DNA of 64,000 nt from Paenarthrobacter sp. AR 02 (GCF_021538675.1 NZ_JAJUKH010000001.1:558001-622000), one strand, 5' to 3'. Positions 54,020-63,592 are shown, counted from the first letter of the stretch. A program made the numbers and translations. Notes: generated from the letters alone by a model not told the origin.

Positions 54020-54607
54020 ATGGATGGCAAAGCGACGCTGCTCACATACCTCAGGAATCGGCGGGAGGATCTCCTCAGCAAAGTCGAGGACCTCAGCGAG
54101 TACGACGCCCGCAGGCCCATGACGCCCACCGGCACTAATCTGTTGGGGCTCGTGAAGCACGTCGCCAGCGTCCAGTTGGACTACTTCGGTGTGACGTTCG
54201 GGCGGCCCAGTGGCCGGGAACTGCCGTGGTTTGCCGATGGTGCCGAGCCTGATGGGGACATGTGGGTTCCGGCCAACGAAAGCCGCGAAGAGATCATGGA
54301 ACTCCACCGTTTCTCTGCCGAGCACAGCGACGCCACCATCGAGGCACTGCCGTTGGACGCGGCAGGCGTGGTGCCCTGGTGGAACGAGGCAAAGAAGAAC
54401 GTAACGCTTCACCAGATCCTGGTGCACATGTGCGTCGAAACGGCCCGCCATGCCGGGCATGCGGATATTCTCCGTGAACTCATTGACGGTTCGGCAGGCC
54501 AGCGGCCAGGGGATCTCAACATACCGGGAAAGTCCACGGAGGAGTGGGCAGCGTACCGGGCCCGCATCGAGCAGGCCGCAGTGGAGGCAGACCACAGCAA
54601 CCGCTGA
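54020..54607 (+). CDS. DinB-family protein
   Basis: A 195-residue four-helix-bundle protein of the DinB/DUF664 group: [36 protein letters not shown] (His ligand), and [20 protein letters not shown] with the two further metal-binding histidines. These are putative metal-dependent thiol-S-transferase-like proteins of unknown substrate. ATG 54020 begins the typical fold; the open frame extends upstream through operator O4. Followed by a strong terminator. Confidence 0.82.
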   Translation: MDGKATLLTYLRNRREDLLSKVEDLSEYDARRPMTPTGTNLLGLVKHVASVQLDYFGVTFGRPSGRELPWFADGAEPDGDMWVPANESREEIMELHRFSAEHSDATIEALPLDAAGVVPWWNEAKKNVTLHQILVHMCVETARHAGHADILRELIDGSAGQRPGDLNIPGKSTEEWAAYRARIEQAAVEADHSNR

Positions 54608-54614
54608 CACCCTG

Positions 54615-54658
54615 ACAGCGCCCGACGACGGTACTCACGTACCGCCGTCGGGCGCTGT
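54615..54658 (+). terminator. Terminator after DinB gene
   Basis: 20-base stem (ACAGCGCCCGACG... / ...CGTCGGGCGCTGT, one mismatch) with a 4-base loop, followed by TATT. Confidence 0.8.
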
Positions 54659-54829
54659 TATTCGGGAAGTCGACCGGCGCAAGTTCGCCCCGCAAACTTG
54701 ATACGAACTTGAGCTAATCGAAAAGGTTCCTTGATACATCAGCGCCACGCTGGAAGCAGTCGAAGCACCAATACACGGAGTCTTCGGCATCGAATTTCCA
54801 GTATGAAAGACGACGATGTGGGGGACCCA

Positions 54830-55303
54830 ATGGACCAGTCAGCAGCTCTCAGTGAGGTGATGGCCGTCAAGGGCATCATCCAGGATCAACACCCCGTGGA
54901 TTTCTACGCGCTGGGTGTCGCAGGATGCATCGACCGGCTGGCTGCTCCGCTTCGCAGGGCCGGTGTGACAGTGCACTGGCACACCCCGCACCATGGAATC
55001 GAAATCTCGTCCTCCGCGGCGGCCCTTTTGTATCACGTGGCCCAGGAAGCTTTCAGCAACACTCTGAATTATGCGGGAGCCAGCGAGCTCACCATCCGCC
55101 TCAACGCGGTTTACCACGGCATCCAACTCACCATCACCGATGATGGCAGCGGCTTCGAAATCCATGCCGCGCCCAGTGGACGGCGGCACGGTTTCGGGCT
55201 CCTCATGATGTCGATCGCAGTGCACGACGCCGGCGGGACAGTGGACATCGACTCCGAGGTTGGACGGGGCACCAGCGTAAGGGTCACCCTTCCCCTGGAT
55301 TGA
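54830..55303 (+). CDS. Stand-alone histidine-kinase ATPase domain protein
   Basis: About 157 residues consisting of little more than a HATPase_c domain of the NarX/DesK class: N box YHVAQEAFSNTLNYAGAS, G1 box ITDDGSGFE, then RRHGFGLLMMSIAVHDAGG and GRGTSVRVTLPL. There is no membrane segment, no sensor domain and no complete phosphorylated-His dimerisation domain, and no response regulator next to it. It could be the remains of a sensor kinase, or act as an anti-sigma-type or partner ATPase. ATG 54830 has GGGGGA upstream; ATG 54803 is possible. Confidence 0.65.
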   Translation: MDQSAALSEVMAVKGIIQDQHPVDFYALGVAGCIDRLAAPLRRAGVTVHWHTPHHGIEISSSAAALLYHVAQEAFSNTLNYAGASELTIRLNAVYHGIQLTITDDGSGFEIHAAPSGRRHGFGLLMMSIAVHDAGGTVDIDSEVGRGTSVRVTLPLD

Positions 55304-55399
55304 GTCCTATTTGGAACCTTATTTAGGCTTCGACCCCATGGATCGGCGGCAGAGCCGGACGTATTCTGTACCTACTTTTCAGCCTCATATCCCTACGGA

Positions 55400-57589
55400 A
55401 TGGCATCGAAAATGGCGCGGAACAAGGGTCGTAAGCCAGCTCTCGGTAGGGTCCTGCTCAGGATCTTCGGTTTCTTTTCCGTGAGCATCCTCTGCGGCGT
55501 GCTGATCTCCGGGTTCGTGGTGCCCGTAGTCGCCTTCACCAGCACCACGGTGGGTGGATCCATCGGGTTCTACGAGAGCCTGCCCAGCGAACTCAACGTC
55601 GACTCGCCGTCCCTTTCCAGCACCGTTGTCACTGCCGACGGCCAACACATTGCCACCTTCTATGCCGAGAACCGGGTGAAGGTTCCGCTGGAGGAAATGT
55701 CACCCTTCATCCGTGAGGCTATCGTCGCCATTGAAGACAGCCGGTTCTACGAGCATCCGGGTGTGGACGCCCAAGGCATCATGCGGGCGCTGAGCTCCAA
55801 CCTGACCAAGGGAACCAGGCAGGGCGCCTCCACGCTGACGCAGCAGTACGTGACGAATGTCCTTAACGAGTCAAGGCTCACCCAGGGACGTCCGGAGGAT
55901 GTGGTCCTGAGCGGCGAAAAGACCATGGGAGACAAGCTCCGCGAGATCAAGCTGGCCCTGGAATTGGAAAAGCGGTTCAGCAAGGACCAAATCCTTGAGG
56001 GCTACCTGAACATTGTCTTTTTCAACCGGAACGCGTACGGCATCGAAGCGGCGTCGCGCTACTTCTTCAGTACGTCCGCCAAGGACCTGACCTTGCCGCA
56101 GGCCGCACTCCTGGCCGGCTTGGTGAACGGGCCCAGCGTCTACGATCCAACCGTTGCCCCGGACGCCGCAGTCGCCCGGCGCAACCTGGTGCTGGACAGG
56201 ATGCTGGAGCAGGGCAAGATCACCGCTGTGGACCACGGGGTTGCAGTGGCGTCACCGCTGGAACTCAACATCACCCCGTCCATGCAGGGCTGCGCGGGGG
56301 CCACCATCGCCACGTATTTCTGCGACTACGTTTCGCATCTCATCCTCAACAACGACGCCTATGGCTCAACTTTGGAGGAACGCGAGCGGCTCCTGTTCCG
56401 CGGCGGCCTCACCATCACCACCACGCTGGACAGCAGGCTCCAGGCCGCCGCGCAAAAACAGGTCGATGCCTCGGCAGGCGACAATCCTGACAAGTGGGGC
56501 GCAGCCATGACCACGGTGCAGCCCGGTACCGGCAAAATCCTTGCGATGGCGCAGAACACGGTGTTCGTCCCGGAGGAAGGGAAGTACGATACCCAGCTGA
56601 ACTTCAACGTGGACGCCAAGGACGCGAACGGCTACGACCTCAACGGGGCCGGCGGCTTCCAACCCGGGTCCACCATGAAGCCGTTCATCTATGCCGAGTG
56701 GCTCAACGAGGGCAAGAATCCAACCGCGGTGGTGGATGCTTCCCGCCGGGTCTACCCGGTGGGCTTCCCGTGGCGTGACAGTTGCGGGAAAGTGATGGGT
56801 GGCTACAGCACGGCCCAGAAAGCGGCCAACCTGGGCGCCGACGACGACCTGCAAAACAACGACCCCGGCTACTACCGTCCCATGCCCATCAACTACGGGC
56901 TCTACAACTCGATCAATACGGCCACGTTCGCCACTGCCGCGCAACTGGATTTCTGCGGCATCCAGCGGATGGTGGACACCGTGGGCCTGCACAGCGGCCT
57001 GGACAACGCGCCGGTCAACATGCACCAGATCGGCAACCTGCTCGGTTCCATCGGCGTGGCGCCCGTGGTCCTGGCGAGCGCTTACGCCACCTTCGCCAAC
57101 GACGGCACCTACTGCGCCCCCATCGCCATCACAGAAATCAAGGACGCCCAGGGGCGGCAATACGATGCCCAGCAACCCGAGTGCCGGGATGCCGTCAAAC
57201 CTTCCGTTGCCCGCGGAGTCAACGCCGTGTTGCAGGACGTACTGAAGATGGGTTCCGGCGTCTACATCGAACCCAAGGTTCAGAACCAGGTCCCTGTCGC
57301 AGCAAAAACCGGAACCTCGAACAACAACGGAGCCACCTGGGTGGCCGGCTTCACCACGGCGCTCGCTACGGCGTCGTTCTTCGGGGATACCTCGGCGGGC
57401 CAGCAACGGGCGGGCCAAAACGTCACCATCAACGGCAAGTTCTACAGGTCGCTGGACGGCTACATGATCGCAGGTCCACAGTGGGCAAACTACATGATGG
57501 AAGCCACGGCGCTCTACCCCAGTGGTCCCTTCCCTGCACCGGCTCCCCCACCGGCTCCGGTCACCCCTGCACCTACTGCGCCGCGGTAG
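55400..57589 (+). CDS. Class A penicillin-binding protein (bifunctional transglycosylase/transpeptidase)
   Basis: A 729-residue peptidoglycan synthase. A short basic cytoplasmic start is followed by one membrane helix (residues about 20-45). The glycosyltransferase domain (about 70-260) shows AIVAIEDSRFYEHPGVD (catalytic Glu) and GASTLTQQYVTN. The transpeptidase domain has GSTMKPF, YNSINTATF and AKTGTSNNNG. The tail is Pro/Ala-rich (PAPAPPPAPVTPAPTAPR). It is a paralogue of the PBP at the left end of the window. Its last 76 bp overlap, tail to tail, the end of the convergent flavoprotein gene. Confidence 0.95.
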   Translation: MASKMARNKGRKPALGRVLLRIFGFFSVSILCGVLISGFVVPVVAFTSTTVGGSIGFYESLPSELNVDSPSLSSTVVTADGQHIATFYAENRVKVPLEEMSPFIREAIVAIEDSRFYEHPGVDAQGIMRALSSNLTKGTRQGASTLTQQYVTNVLNESRLTQGRPEDVVLSGEKTMGDKLREIKLALELEKRFSKDQILEGYLNIVFFNRNAYGIEAASRYFFSTSAKDLTLPQAALLAGLVNGPSVYDPTVAPDAAVARRNLVLDRMLEQGKITAVDHGVAVASPLELNITPSMQGCAGATIATYFCDYVSHLILNNDAYGSTLEERERLLFRGGLTITTTLDSRLQAAAQKQVDASAGDNPDKWGAAMTTVQPGTGKILAMAQNTVFVPEEGKYDTQLNFNVDAKDANGYDLNGAGGFQPGSTMKPFIYAEWLNEGKNPTAVVDASRRVYPVGFPWRDSCGKVMGGYSTAQKAANLGADDDLQNNDPGYYRPMPINYGLYNSINTATFATAAQLDFCGIQRMVDTVGLHSGLDNAPVNMHQIGNLLGSIGVAPVVLASAYATFANDGTYCAPIAITEIKDAQGRQYDAQQPECRDAVKPSVARGVNAVLQDVLKMGSGVYIEPKVQNQVPVAAKTGTSNNNGATWVAGFTTALATASFFGDTSAGQQRAGQNVTINGKFYRSLDGYMIAGPQWANYMMEATALYPSGPFPAPAPPPAPVTPAPTAPR

Positions 57590-59307
57590 GTGTCCACGCC
57601 GGCGAGATCCCGCCCGGCGATGTAGCCGAACGTCAGCGCGGGACCTAGGTTGATGCCGCCTGCCGGGTAGTGGCCGCCCATGACGTTGGCTTGGTCATTG
57701 CCGGTGACGTATAAACCGGGAATGGGTTCGCCGTCGTGGTTGAGGGCGCGGCTGCGGCCGTCCGTCTCCACGCCAGCGAACGTGCCGAAGCTGCCCGGAA
57801 CCACCCGCACGGCATAGAACGGGCCCTTCTCGATCGGACCCAACGACGGGTTGGGCTTGTTGCCGGCATCGCCGCCGTACCGGTTAAAGGCGGTCTCGCC
57901 CCGGCCGAAGTCGGGGTCGACGCCGGCACGCGCGTTGGCGTTGAATCTGGCCACTGTTCGACGTAGACCGGCGGGGTCTATGCCGCACTTCTCCGCCAGT
58001 TCTTCGATCGTCCTGCCCTTGATCAGGTATCCCGAGCGGAGGTACGGGAACAGAGGCACGGGCAAAGGTTTGGCCATGCCCAGCGGGAACCTGCGGACAA
58101 AGCGGCTGTCCGCGATCTGCCACGACTCCACGGTTTCGCCTTCAGGCGTTGCGGCCAGGAGCGCCTCGACGTAGTCGTAGTAGCCGTTGGCCTCGTTCAC
58201 GAACCGCTGACCGTCCGCGCGGACACCGATGCTGCCCGGCTTGGCCCGGTCCATGATGTGCGGGAACACCCCCGTCCTGCCGTTGCGGTAGGGCACCAAG
58301 GACACCGGGCACCACGCGGCAGGCGATTTCACCGCAGTTTTGAAGCTGGCCCCCACAGACTGGGCCAGGTTGATGCCGTCGCCGGTGGTCTCCCCCGGCG
58401 CCAGCGTCCAGTGCTCACGGCCCGTTGGGGTTTTGGGGAACAACTCTTTCCGTCGCTGCACATCGTTGGGGAAGCCGCCGGACGCCAGCACGACGCCGCG
58501 GGCAGCGTTGATCTGCAGCTCACCTTCCGGTGAACGCACGACGGCGCCAGTCACTGTGCCGTCGTCGTCTTTGAGTAACGCTGTGGCCGGTGTGGAAACG
58601 CGGATGTCGACGCCGAGGTCATCAGCCGATTTCATGAGCCTGCCTGTGAGCGCTGTGCCGTTGACCAACTGCATGTTGCGGCGGTGCGTCAGGAGGTCCA
58701 GGAGGTGGAAGCCGAAACGCCAGCCCGCGTGGAACAGTCCTTTGGGGTTTCCCTGTGATGCCGAGAGAAATTTGCTGAGGTCCGGGCCTGCCATGATGCC
58801 CATGCCGAGGAACGATGTTTCGTACAGTTGGTGGCGCATCCTGGCTCGCACGGTGGGTTTGATGGCGCGGGCGTTCAGGGGTTTGGGGCCTACGGACCGG
58901 TTGCCGGTTCCTGCTCCGGGCAGCTTGCCGTAGATGTCGTTGATCTTGCTGCCGGGAACGAACTGCAGGGATGTTTTGTCGTGGAAGAAACCCACCATGT
59001 GCGGGGCAGCCTCCAGGAAGGCATCCACGTTATCCTCCTGATAGTCCTCCCCAAGGACCCCTCTGAGGTACGTGCGGAAGGTGTCCTTGTCCTCCCTGAC
59101 ACCTTCCTTTTGGGCCAGGGGATTCCCCGGTGCCCAGGCCCAGCCGCCGGACCACGATGTTGCCCCGCCGCACACGTCAGCCTTTTCCACCACGATGACT
59201 TTCAGTCCGTGATACGCGGCCGTCACTGCCGCTGAAAGGCCCCCGGCCCCTGAGCCGATCACCAGGACGTCGCAGTCCACGGTAGGCAGAGGTTGCTTGG
59301 TGTTCAT
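57514..59307 (-). CDS. FAD-dependent dehydrogenase, fumarate reductase/3-ketosteroid dehydrogenase type
   Basis: A 597-residue flavoprotein with FAD motif CDVLVIGSGAGGLSAAVTAA at the N-terminus, CGGATSWSGGWAW, and the C-terminal YVTGNDQANVMGGHYPAGGINLGPALTFG typical of the FAD_binding_2 family. Such enzymes desaturate or reduce C=C bonds next to carbonyls. The last about 25 residues (Gly/Ala-rich, GAGGGAGAGKGPLG) are encoded opposite the Pro/Ala tail of the convergent PBP. ATG 59307 overlaps the stop of the preceding fusion gene (ATGA); the open frame to 59577 lies in that gene. Substrate unknown; partner of the reductase fusion. Confidence 0.88.
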   Translation of the reverse strand: MNTKQPLPTVDCDVLVIGSGAGGLSAAVTAAYHGLKVIVVEKADVCGGATSWSGGWAWAPGNPLAQKEGVREDKDTFRTYLRGVLGEDYQEDNVDAFLEAAPHMVGFFHDKTSLQFVPGSKINDIYGKLPGAGTGNRSVGPKPLNARAIKPTVRARMRHQLYETSFLGMGIMAGPDLSKFLSASQGNPKGLFHAGWRFGFHLLDLLTHRRNMQLVNGTALTGRLMKSADDLGVDIRVSTPATALLKDDDGTVTGAVVRSPEGELQINAARGVVLASGGFPNDVQRRKELFPKTPTGREHWTLAPGETTGDGINLAQSVGASFKTAVKSPAAWCPVSLVPYRNGRTGVFPHIMDRAKPGSIGVRADGQRFVNEANGYYDYVEALLAATPEGETVESWQIADSRFVRRFPLGMAKPLPVPLFPYLRSGYLIKGRTIEELAEKCGIDPAGLRRTVARFNANARAGVDPDFGRGETAFNRYGGDAGNKPNPSLGPIEKGPFYAVRVVPGSFGTFAGVETDGRSRALNHDGEPIPGLYVTGNDQANVMGGHYPAGGINLGPALTFGYIAGRDLAGVDTYRGAVGAGVTGAGGGAGAGKGPLG

Positions 59308-62264
59308 TTGTTGCTCCCGGTAAGTGCTGCGTTGTGGATGGCGAGGGTGCTGAGGACAGCTCCGGCTGCCGCTTTGAGGTGCGTGGCCCATCCGGATTCG
59401 CCCAGTGCTGCGACCCGGCGGTCCGATGGGGTTTCGATACTGACAGGTGTATCCGCGGGGAACGCCGCTACGAGGGCCGCAAGATCGAATTCGCCTTCCC
59501 CGGGGACGCCGCGCTCGGAGCGGGACTCCATGATCAGTCCGTCCCTGGTGCTTGGCGGTGAGGAAGGTCCGTCGCAAAGTTGAATCAAAGGAACAAGGTC
59601 CGCCGCGGCCTCAAGCTGATCCAGTGAACCGCCGAAGCGGTTGACGTGGAGGGCATCCACTACGATCCTGCAGCCCGCCCGGCGTGCCAGCGCTGCCGCC
59701 TGCGGTATGGAACGGACTGCCTGGTAAGCAATGGGTTCCAAGGTGGGCATGATGCCGTAGGCCTTGCCGTCCTGGGTCATCTGCGCGAGGTGGTCCCCAA
59801 AGCGATCAAGGTCCGGGTCCGCGCATGCCACCGTCAGGGTCGAGGCACCCAAGGCTTGGCCGGCTTCCATCATCTGCAGCCACGCCTGGCGCTGATCGGT
59901 CCCGTTCTGCAACCCTGTTCCGTCCAAGAGCAGGAACTCGATGTCTTCAACCGTGATCCCTGTGTCAGCCATGCGGGCCAGGGTTTCGCGAAGCATGGGC
60001 GAGCCCGGTTGAAGGTCATAGGGTCGCTCGGATGCAGTAACCGGCCGGACCCGTGCGCCAATGAAATCGAATCCTGCCTGGGCTGCGATGCTCACCAGGT
60101 CAGGAGGCGCGGTGCCGACAAGGGAAAGCTGGGCCAATCCGAGCCGCCGGGGCTGACGTTCGCTCTGCTGTGCGCCGAAATCGCCGGAAGCCTGCGGCTT
60201 CGCTGGAAAGCTCCAGCGACCTGGCACCGTTCCCGCGAACTCGGCGCCCATCCCGCGTCCGGCCAGCGTCGAAGCGATGCGTTGGGCTGCGTCGTACCCA
60301 CTCTTCACAGCGTTGGACACCATAGCCGGAGAGGTATCCACAACCGTCCCGGCCAGCGCGACCGGCACGGACGCAGCCACGCTGAGTCCTGCTTCCCGTT
60401 CCTCCAGCGTGAGGGAACCATCCAGCGGCAGCACGGAACGTGAAACCAGGAGATCGCCCGGAGCCTCAACCCACTGGTCCTCAACACCCGCTCGGCTGAT
60501 CCGGACCCGGGAACCGTCATACTCCTCGATGGTGCTGGACAGGAAAATCCGCACCTGGGGGTTGGCCTCGAGCCGTGGCACGGCAAGGATCTTGGCACGG
60601 CGCCCCGACTCAGGAGCCAGCGCCGCCTGCGGGCCCACGATCAGCACGGCTGTGCCCAAGGAAGCGAGGGTGTCCGCAACAGTCATGGCCACGGAATCAG
60701 CACCCCATATGGTCACAGCTTCGGGAACAGCAGCCGAGGCATCGCCGTCCAGGATGTCCGGATGGGCGGACAGCCAGTCCCGGACATCGGACACCTGCGG
60801 CAAGTCGGCCCCGATAAACCCTGGCGTCGGCCGCAGCCCACCCGTAGCAAGGACCACGGCATCGGCGCCGACCTCGCGGGCCAGCTTGCCGGCGTCGGAG
60901 ATATCAACGCAGGCTCCTAAACGGACTTCCACGCCCAGCCGCTCGTTTTCCGAACTGGACCACTCAGCAAAGCGGTGGAAGTCCGGCGTCGATTTCATGC
61001 GCTCAGCCATTGCGAATTGCCCGCCGGGGCGCACGCCGTCGTCCATCAGCGTCACCCGGGCACCGGCTTCGGCGAGTTCCCGGGCGGCGGTAAGGCCTGC
61101 GGGTCCGGCCCCCACCACCAGCACCTTAGAGTCGGGACGAACAGCTGGAGTAGGAACTGGAACCCGTGATCGTCCGACGGCCGGATTGACCGTACAGGTG
61201 ACCTGGCCGAGCCCGAGGTTGTCGATGCAGACGTTGCAGGCGATGCAGGGCCGGTAGCGTTCGCCCCGAAGGACGCCGCCAACAAAGGCAGGGTCTGCAT
61301 GGATCGCACGGGCCAGGCTCACGAAGTCGCAGGTGCCCTGGGACAGGACTTCTTCGATGATTTCCGGCGAATTCAAGCGGCCAGCCATGCCCAGGGGAAG
61401 CCCGAACTGCCTGTACGCCTTGGCATAGTCGGCCAGGATTCCGGGCTTCCACTCCCCCGACTGAACGATCCATTCACCGGCGTCGTAACTGCCGGCCGAG
61501 ATGTCCAGGAAGTCGAGTTTGTCCAGGTGCGCCTTGGCGATGATGGCCACTTGCTGCTCGGCGCTGATGCCGTCGGCCGGGCCTTCCACCACCGAAACCC
61601 GCATGCCCACAATCGTGTCCGGCACGGCCTCCCGCACGGCGTCGATCACCAGGTTCATGAAGAACCAGGGAGCTGCGAACTCGTCGGTGCGGTGGTTGGA
61701 AATGGGCGACATGAACTGGTGGATCAGGTACCCGTGCGCGCCGTGGAGGTTGATGACATCGAACCCGGCGGCAACAGCGCGGCGGGCCGCGGCCGCGTAC
61801 GCTGCCACAAGCTCGTAACACTCGGCAGCGGTGAGTTCGCGCGGAACCTCGCCTCCCGCCGTCGGACATGGAACCGGCGACGGCGCGAGGTTCTTGAAAC
61901 CGGAAACTGCGGCCTGCGCGGTGCGGCCGCCGTGGTTAAGTTCGACGGCGGCGAGCGCACCTTCTGCGTGCAGGGCTTCAGTGAGCCGGCGAAGTCCGGG
62001 GATCATGTCATCCGTGTGCAGGCCAAGTTGGTGGGTTCGGCCCTTGCCGTCGGCCCGGACGTAGGTGGCCTCAGTGGTGACCATGCCCAGTCCGGCTTTG
62101 GCACGGGTGACCAGGTAGTCGATGTATTGCTCCGTGATGTAGCCGTCCGGGGTGCCGTAGTTGCGCTCCATGGGCGCGGAGGCCAGTCGGTTGCGGAGGG
62201 TCTTGGGAGTACGGCCGTTGCGGCCAAGGGTCACGGGTGTTCCGGCGATTCGTGTCTGTGCCAT
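59304..62264 (-). CDS. Fusion of old-yellow-enzyme/FAD reductase and xylose-isomerase-like TIM barrel
   Basis: A 986-residue protein. Residues about 1-350: FMN-dependent old-yellow-enzyme barrel (VELNHGGRTAQAAVSG, INLHGAHGYLIHQFMSP). Residues about 350-375: iron-sulfur cysteines CIACNVCIDN and later CTVNP, as in 2,4-dienoyl-CoA reductase. Residues about 385-670: FAD/NAD domain (VLVVGAGPAGLTAARELA). Residues about 700-986: sugar-phosphate isomerase/epimerase-type TIM barrel (RLGLAQLSLVGTAPPD, RIVVDALHVNRFGG). The linker, residues 672-697, is encoded by a copy of the dispersed repeat seen at 31368 and 44064. The two halves are normally separate proteins. It starts 2 bp after the Gfo/Idh gene and overlaps the next gene by 4 bp. 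Confidence 0.88.
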   Translation of the reverse strand: MAQTRIAGTPVTLGRNGRTPKTLRNRLASAPMERNYGTPDGYITEQYIDYLVTRAKAGLGMVTTEATYVRADGKGRTHQLGLHTDDMIPGLRRLTEALHAEGALAAVELNHGGRTAQAAVSGFKNLAPSPVPCPTAGGEVPRELTAAECYELVAAYAAAARRAVAAGFDVINLHGAHGYLIHQFMSPISNHRTDEFAAPWFFMNLVIDAVREAVPDTIVGMRVSVVEGPADGISAEQQVAIIAKAHLDKLDFLDISAGSYDAGEWIVQSGEWKPGILADYAKAYRQFGLPLGMAGRLNSPEIIEEVLSQGTCDFVSLARAIHADPAFVGGVLRGERYRPCIACNVCIDNLGLGQVTCTVNPAVGRSRVPVPTPAVRPDSKVLVVGAGPAGLTAARELAEAGARVTLMDDGVRPGGQFAMAERMKSTPDFHRFAEWSSSENERLGVEVRLGACVDISDAGKLAREVGADAVVLATGGLRPTPGFIGADLPQVSDVRDWLSAHPDILDGDASAAVPEAVTIWGADSVAMTVADTLASLGTAVLIVGPQAALAPESGRRAKILAVPRLEANPQVRIFLSSTIEEYDGSRVRISRAGVEDQWVEAPGDLLVSRSVLPLDGSLTLEEREAGLSVAASVPVALAGTVVDTSPAMVSNAVKSGYDAAQRIASTLAGRGMGAEFAGTVPGRWSFPAKPQASGDFGAQQSERQPRRLGLAQLSLVGTAPPDLVSIAAQAGFDFIGARVRPVTASERPYDLQPGSPMLRETLARMADTGITVEDIEFLLLDGTGLQNGTDQRQAWLQMMEAGQALGASTLTVACADPDLDRFGDHLAQMTQDGKAYGIMPTLEPIAYQAVRSIPQAAALARRAGCRIVVDALHVNRFGGSLDQLEAAADLVPLIQLCDGPSSPPSTRDGLIMESRSERGVPGEGEFDLAALVAAFPADTPVSIETPSDRRVAALGESGWATHLKAAAGAVLSTLAIHNAALTGSNK
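60173..60250. repeat. Dispersed repeat, copy C, inside a coding region
   Basis: GCGCCGAAATCGCCGGAA, GGCTTCGCTGGAAAG, CTCCAGCGA, TTCCCGCGAACTCGG. Homologous to intergenic copies A and B but read in frame as the linker of the fusion protein. Confidence 0.7.
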
Positions 62265-62266
62265 GG

Positions 62267-63406
62267 TCAGCCAGCCACCTTCTGGAGGTCGCGGAGCCCC
62301 GGGATCGCCTGGTGTGCGGGGTGAACGGGTGCGAAGCGGACTGGTTGGCCGGTCCGTGAAGATTCGTACACGGCGAGGAGAATGCGGAGGGACTTCAACG
62401 CGTCCTTACCGGTGATGGCCGGTTCGGTACCAGCCTCGAGTGCTTGGACGAAGTCCTGGACCTGGAGTTTATGGAATGGGATCAGCTGGCCGTTGATGGC
62501 GGAAAGATCGACGTTCGGCTCCACGCCTTCAGGGTGGACAGGTTCGACGACGATCCGCTCGCCCACCGCCCACAGGTCCAACCGCCCGTCGCTGCCTTCC
62601 GGGAACTCCGTCAGGGAAGCCGAGGCACCTGTTTCCCCGGTGATACGGAGCTGGATCCCCAGGTTTGGCGATACGGCAGTGGAGGCCTCCAAGGTGGCCA
62701 TCGCGCCGGAGGTGAAGGTGATCACCGCCGTCGCGGAATCTTCTACCTCAATGTAGTCACCGTGGCGGTAGGTGTTGACCTTCCCGTAGACCTCGGCCAC
62801 GTCGCCGAGGTACCACTGGAGGAGGTCGATCTGGTGGACAGCCTGGGACATGAGGACCCCACCGCCATCGCTGTCCCAGGTACCACGCCAGGCGTCACGG
62901 TTGTAATAGTCCGGCGCCCGGTGAAGCATCACTGAGCACTGCGCCATGATGGCTTTGCCCAACGTGCCGTCGTCGATGGCTGCACGGATCTTCTGCGACG
63001 CCGGCCAGAATCGGCGCTGGAACAGGACACCCAGTTGGACTCCTGCTTCCTCGCAGGCTGCGACCATGCGCTCGGCGGACTCCAGCTTGGTGGCGATGGG
63101 CTTCTCACAGAGGACGTTGACGCCAGCGGCCGCGGCCTTCAGGACCACTTCCTCGTGCGTGGGGTGCGGTGTGCAGACCGAAACAATGTCCAGGTCCAGC
63201 GCCAGGAGCGCATCCACGCTGGTGAGCGCGTTGGGGATGTCCCAGGCTCTCGCTGTTGCCGCGGCGCGGTCTGCATCCACGTCGCAGACGCCAATCACCT
63301 GGACGTTGTCCAGGGCCTTGAAAGCTTCCAGGTGGTTGCGGGAAATGGCGCCGCAACCCGCGATTCCAACGCGGAAGGTGCGGGTTGCCGGTGCTGGGGA
63401 AGTCAT
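62267..63406 (-). CDS. Gfo/Idh/MocA-family dehydrogenase
   Basis: A 379-residue NAD(P)-dependent dehydrogenase: Rossmann motif RVGIAGCGAISRNHLEAF, CEKPIATK (EKP) near residue 108 and GGGVLMSQAVHQIDLLQWYLG with the conserved active-site His. About 28% of length remains typical C-terminal beta sheet. It is paralogous in family, not closely in sequence, to the protein at 47663. Second gene in the minus-strand operon MFS, Gfo/Idh, OYE-TIM fusion, FAD dehydrogenase, which suggests oxidation of a polyol or cyclic hydroxy acid. Confidence 0.9.
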   Translation of the reverse strand: MTSPAPATRTFRVGIAGCGAISRNHLEAFKALDNVQVIGVCDVDADRAAATARAWDIPNALTSVDALLALDLDIVSVCTPHPTHEEVVLKAAAAGVNVLCEKPIATKLESAERMVAACEEAGVQLGVLFQRRFWPASQKIRAAIDDGTLGKAIMAQCSVMLHRAPDYYNRDAWRGTWDSDGGGVLMSQAVHQIDLLQWYLGDVAEVYGKVNTYRHGDYIEVEDSATAVITFTSGAMATLEASTAVSPNLGIQLRITGETGASASLTEFPEGSDGRLDLWAVGERIVVEPVHPEGVEPNVDLSAINGQLIPFHKLQVQDFVQALEAGTEPAITGKDALKSLRILLAVYESSRTGQPVRFAPVHPAHQAIPGLRDLQKVAG

Positions 63407-63439
63407 GGGGTATCCAACTTTCGGAACTGGGGTTGCTTG

Positions 63440-63590
63440 GTGGTTGTGGCACGTCGCGGGGACGGCGCGGCGCCGGGCAGGCGCGGCGCCCGGGGCGTAA
63501 GCCGCAGGCGCTCCGCCGGGCCGGAAGCCGGCTGGCGCCGGCGGCGGGTGCCGGACGGCTGGAAGGTGCCGCCCGGCGTCGTGGTTTGTT
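63440..63590. other. Extremely GC-rich intergenic segment with inverted repeats
   Basis: Made of GCGCGGCGCC, GGCGCGGCGCCCGG and GCCGGCTGGCGCCGGC-like palindromic blocks; no gene supported. Probably a transcript-stabilising or attenuating structure between the carrier gene and the dehydrogenase gene. Confidence 0.5.
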
Positions 63591-63592
63591 CG

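Noticed and set aside
53875..54135. N-terminal extension of the PL8 lyase
   Set aside because: It would bury the twin-arginine signal and run through the operator and the start of the DinB gene.
63440..63590. Small genes in the GC-rich segment
   Set aside because: Frames here exist on both strands only because stop codons are rare; no start with a ribosome site.
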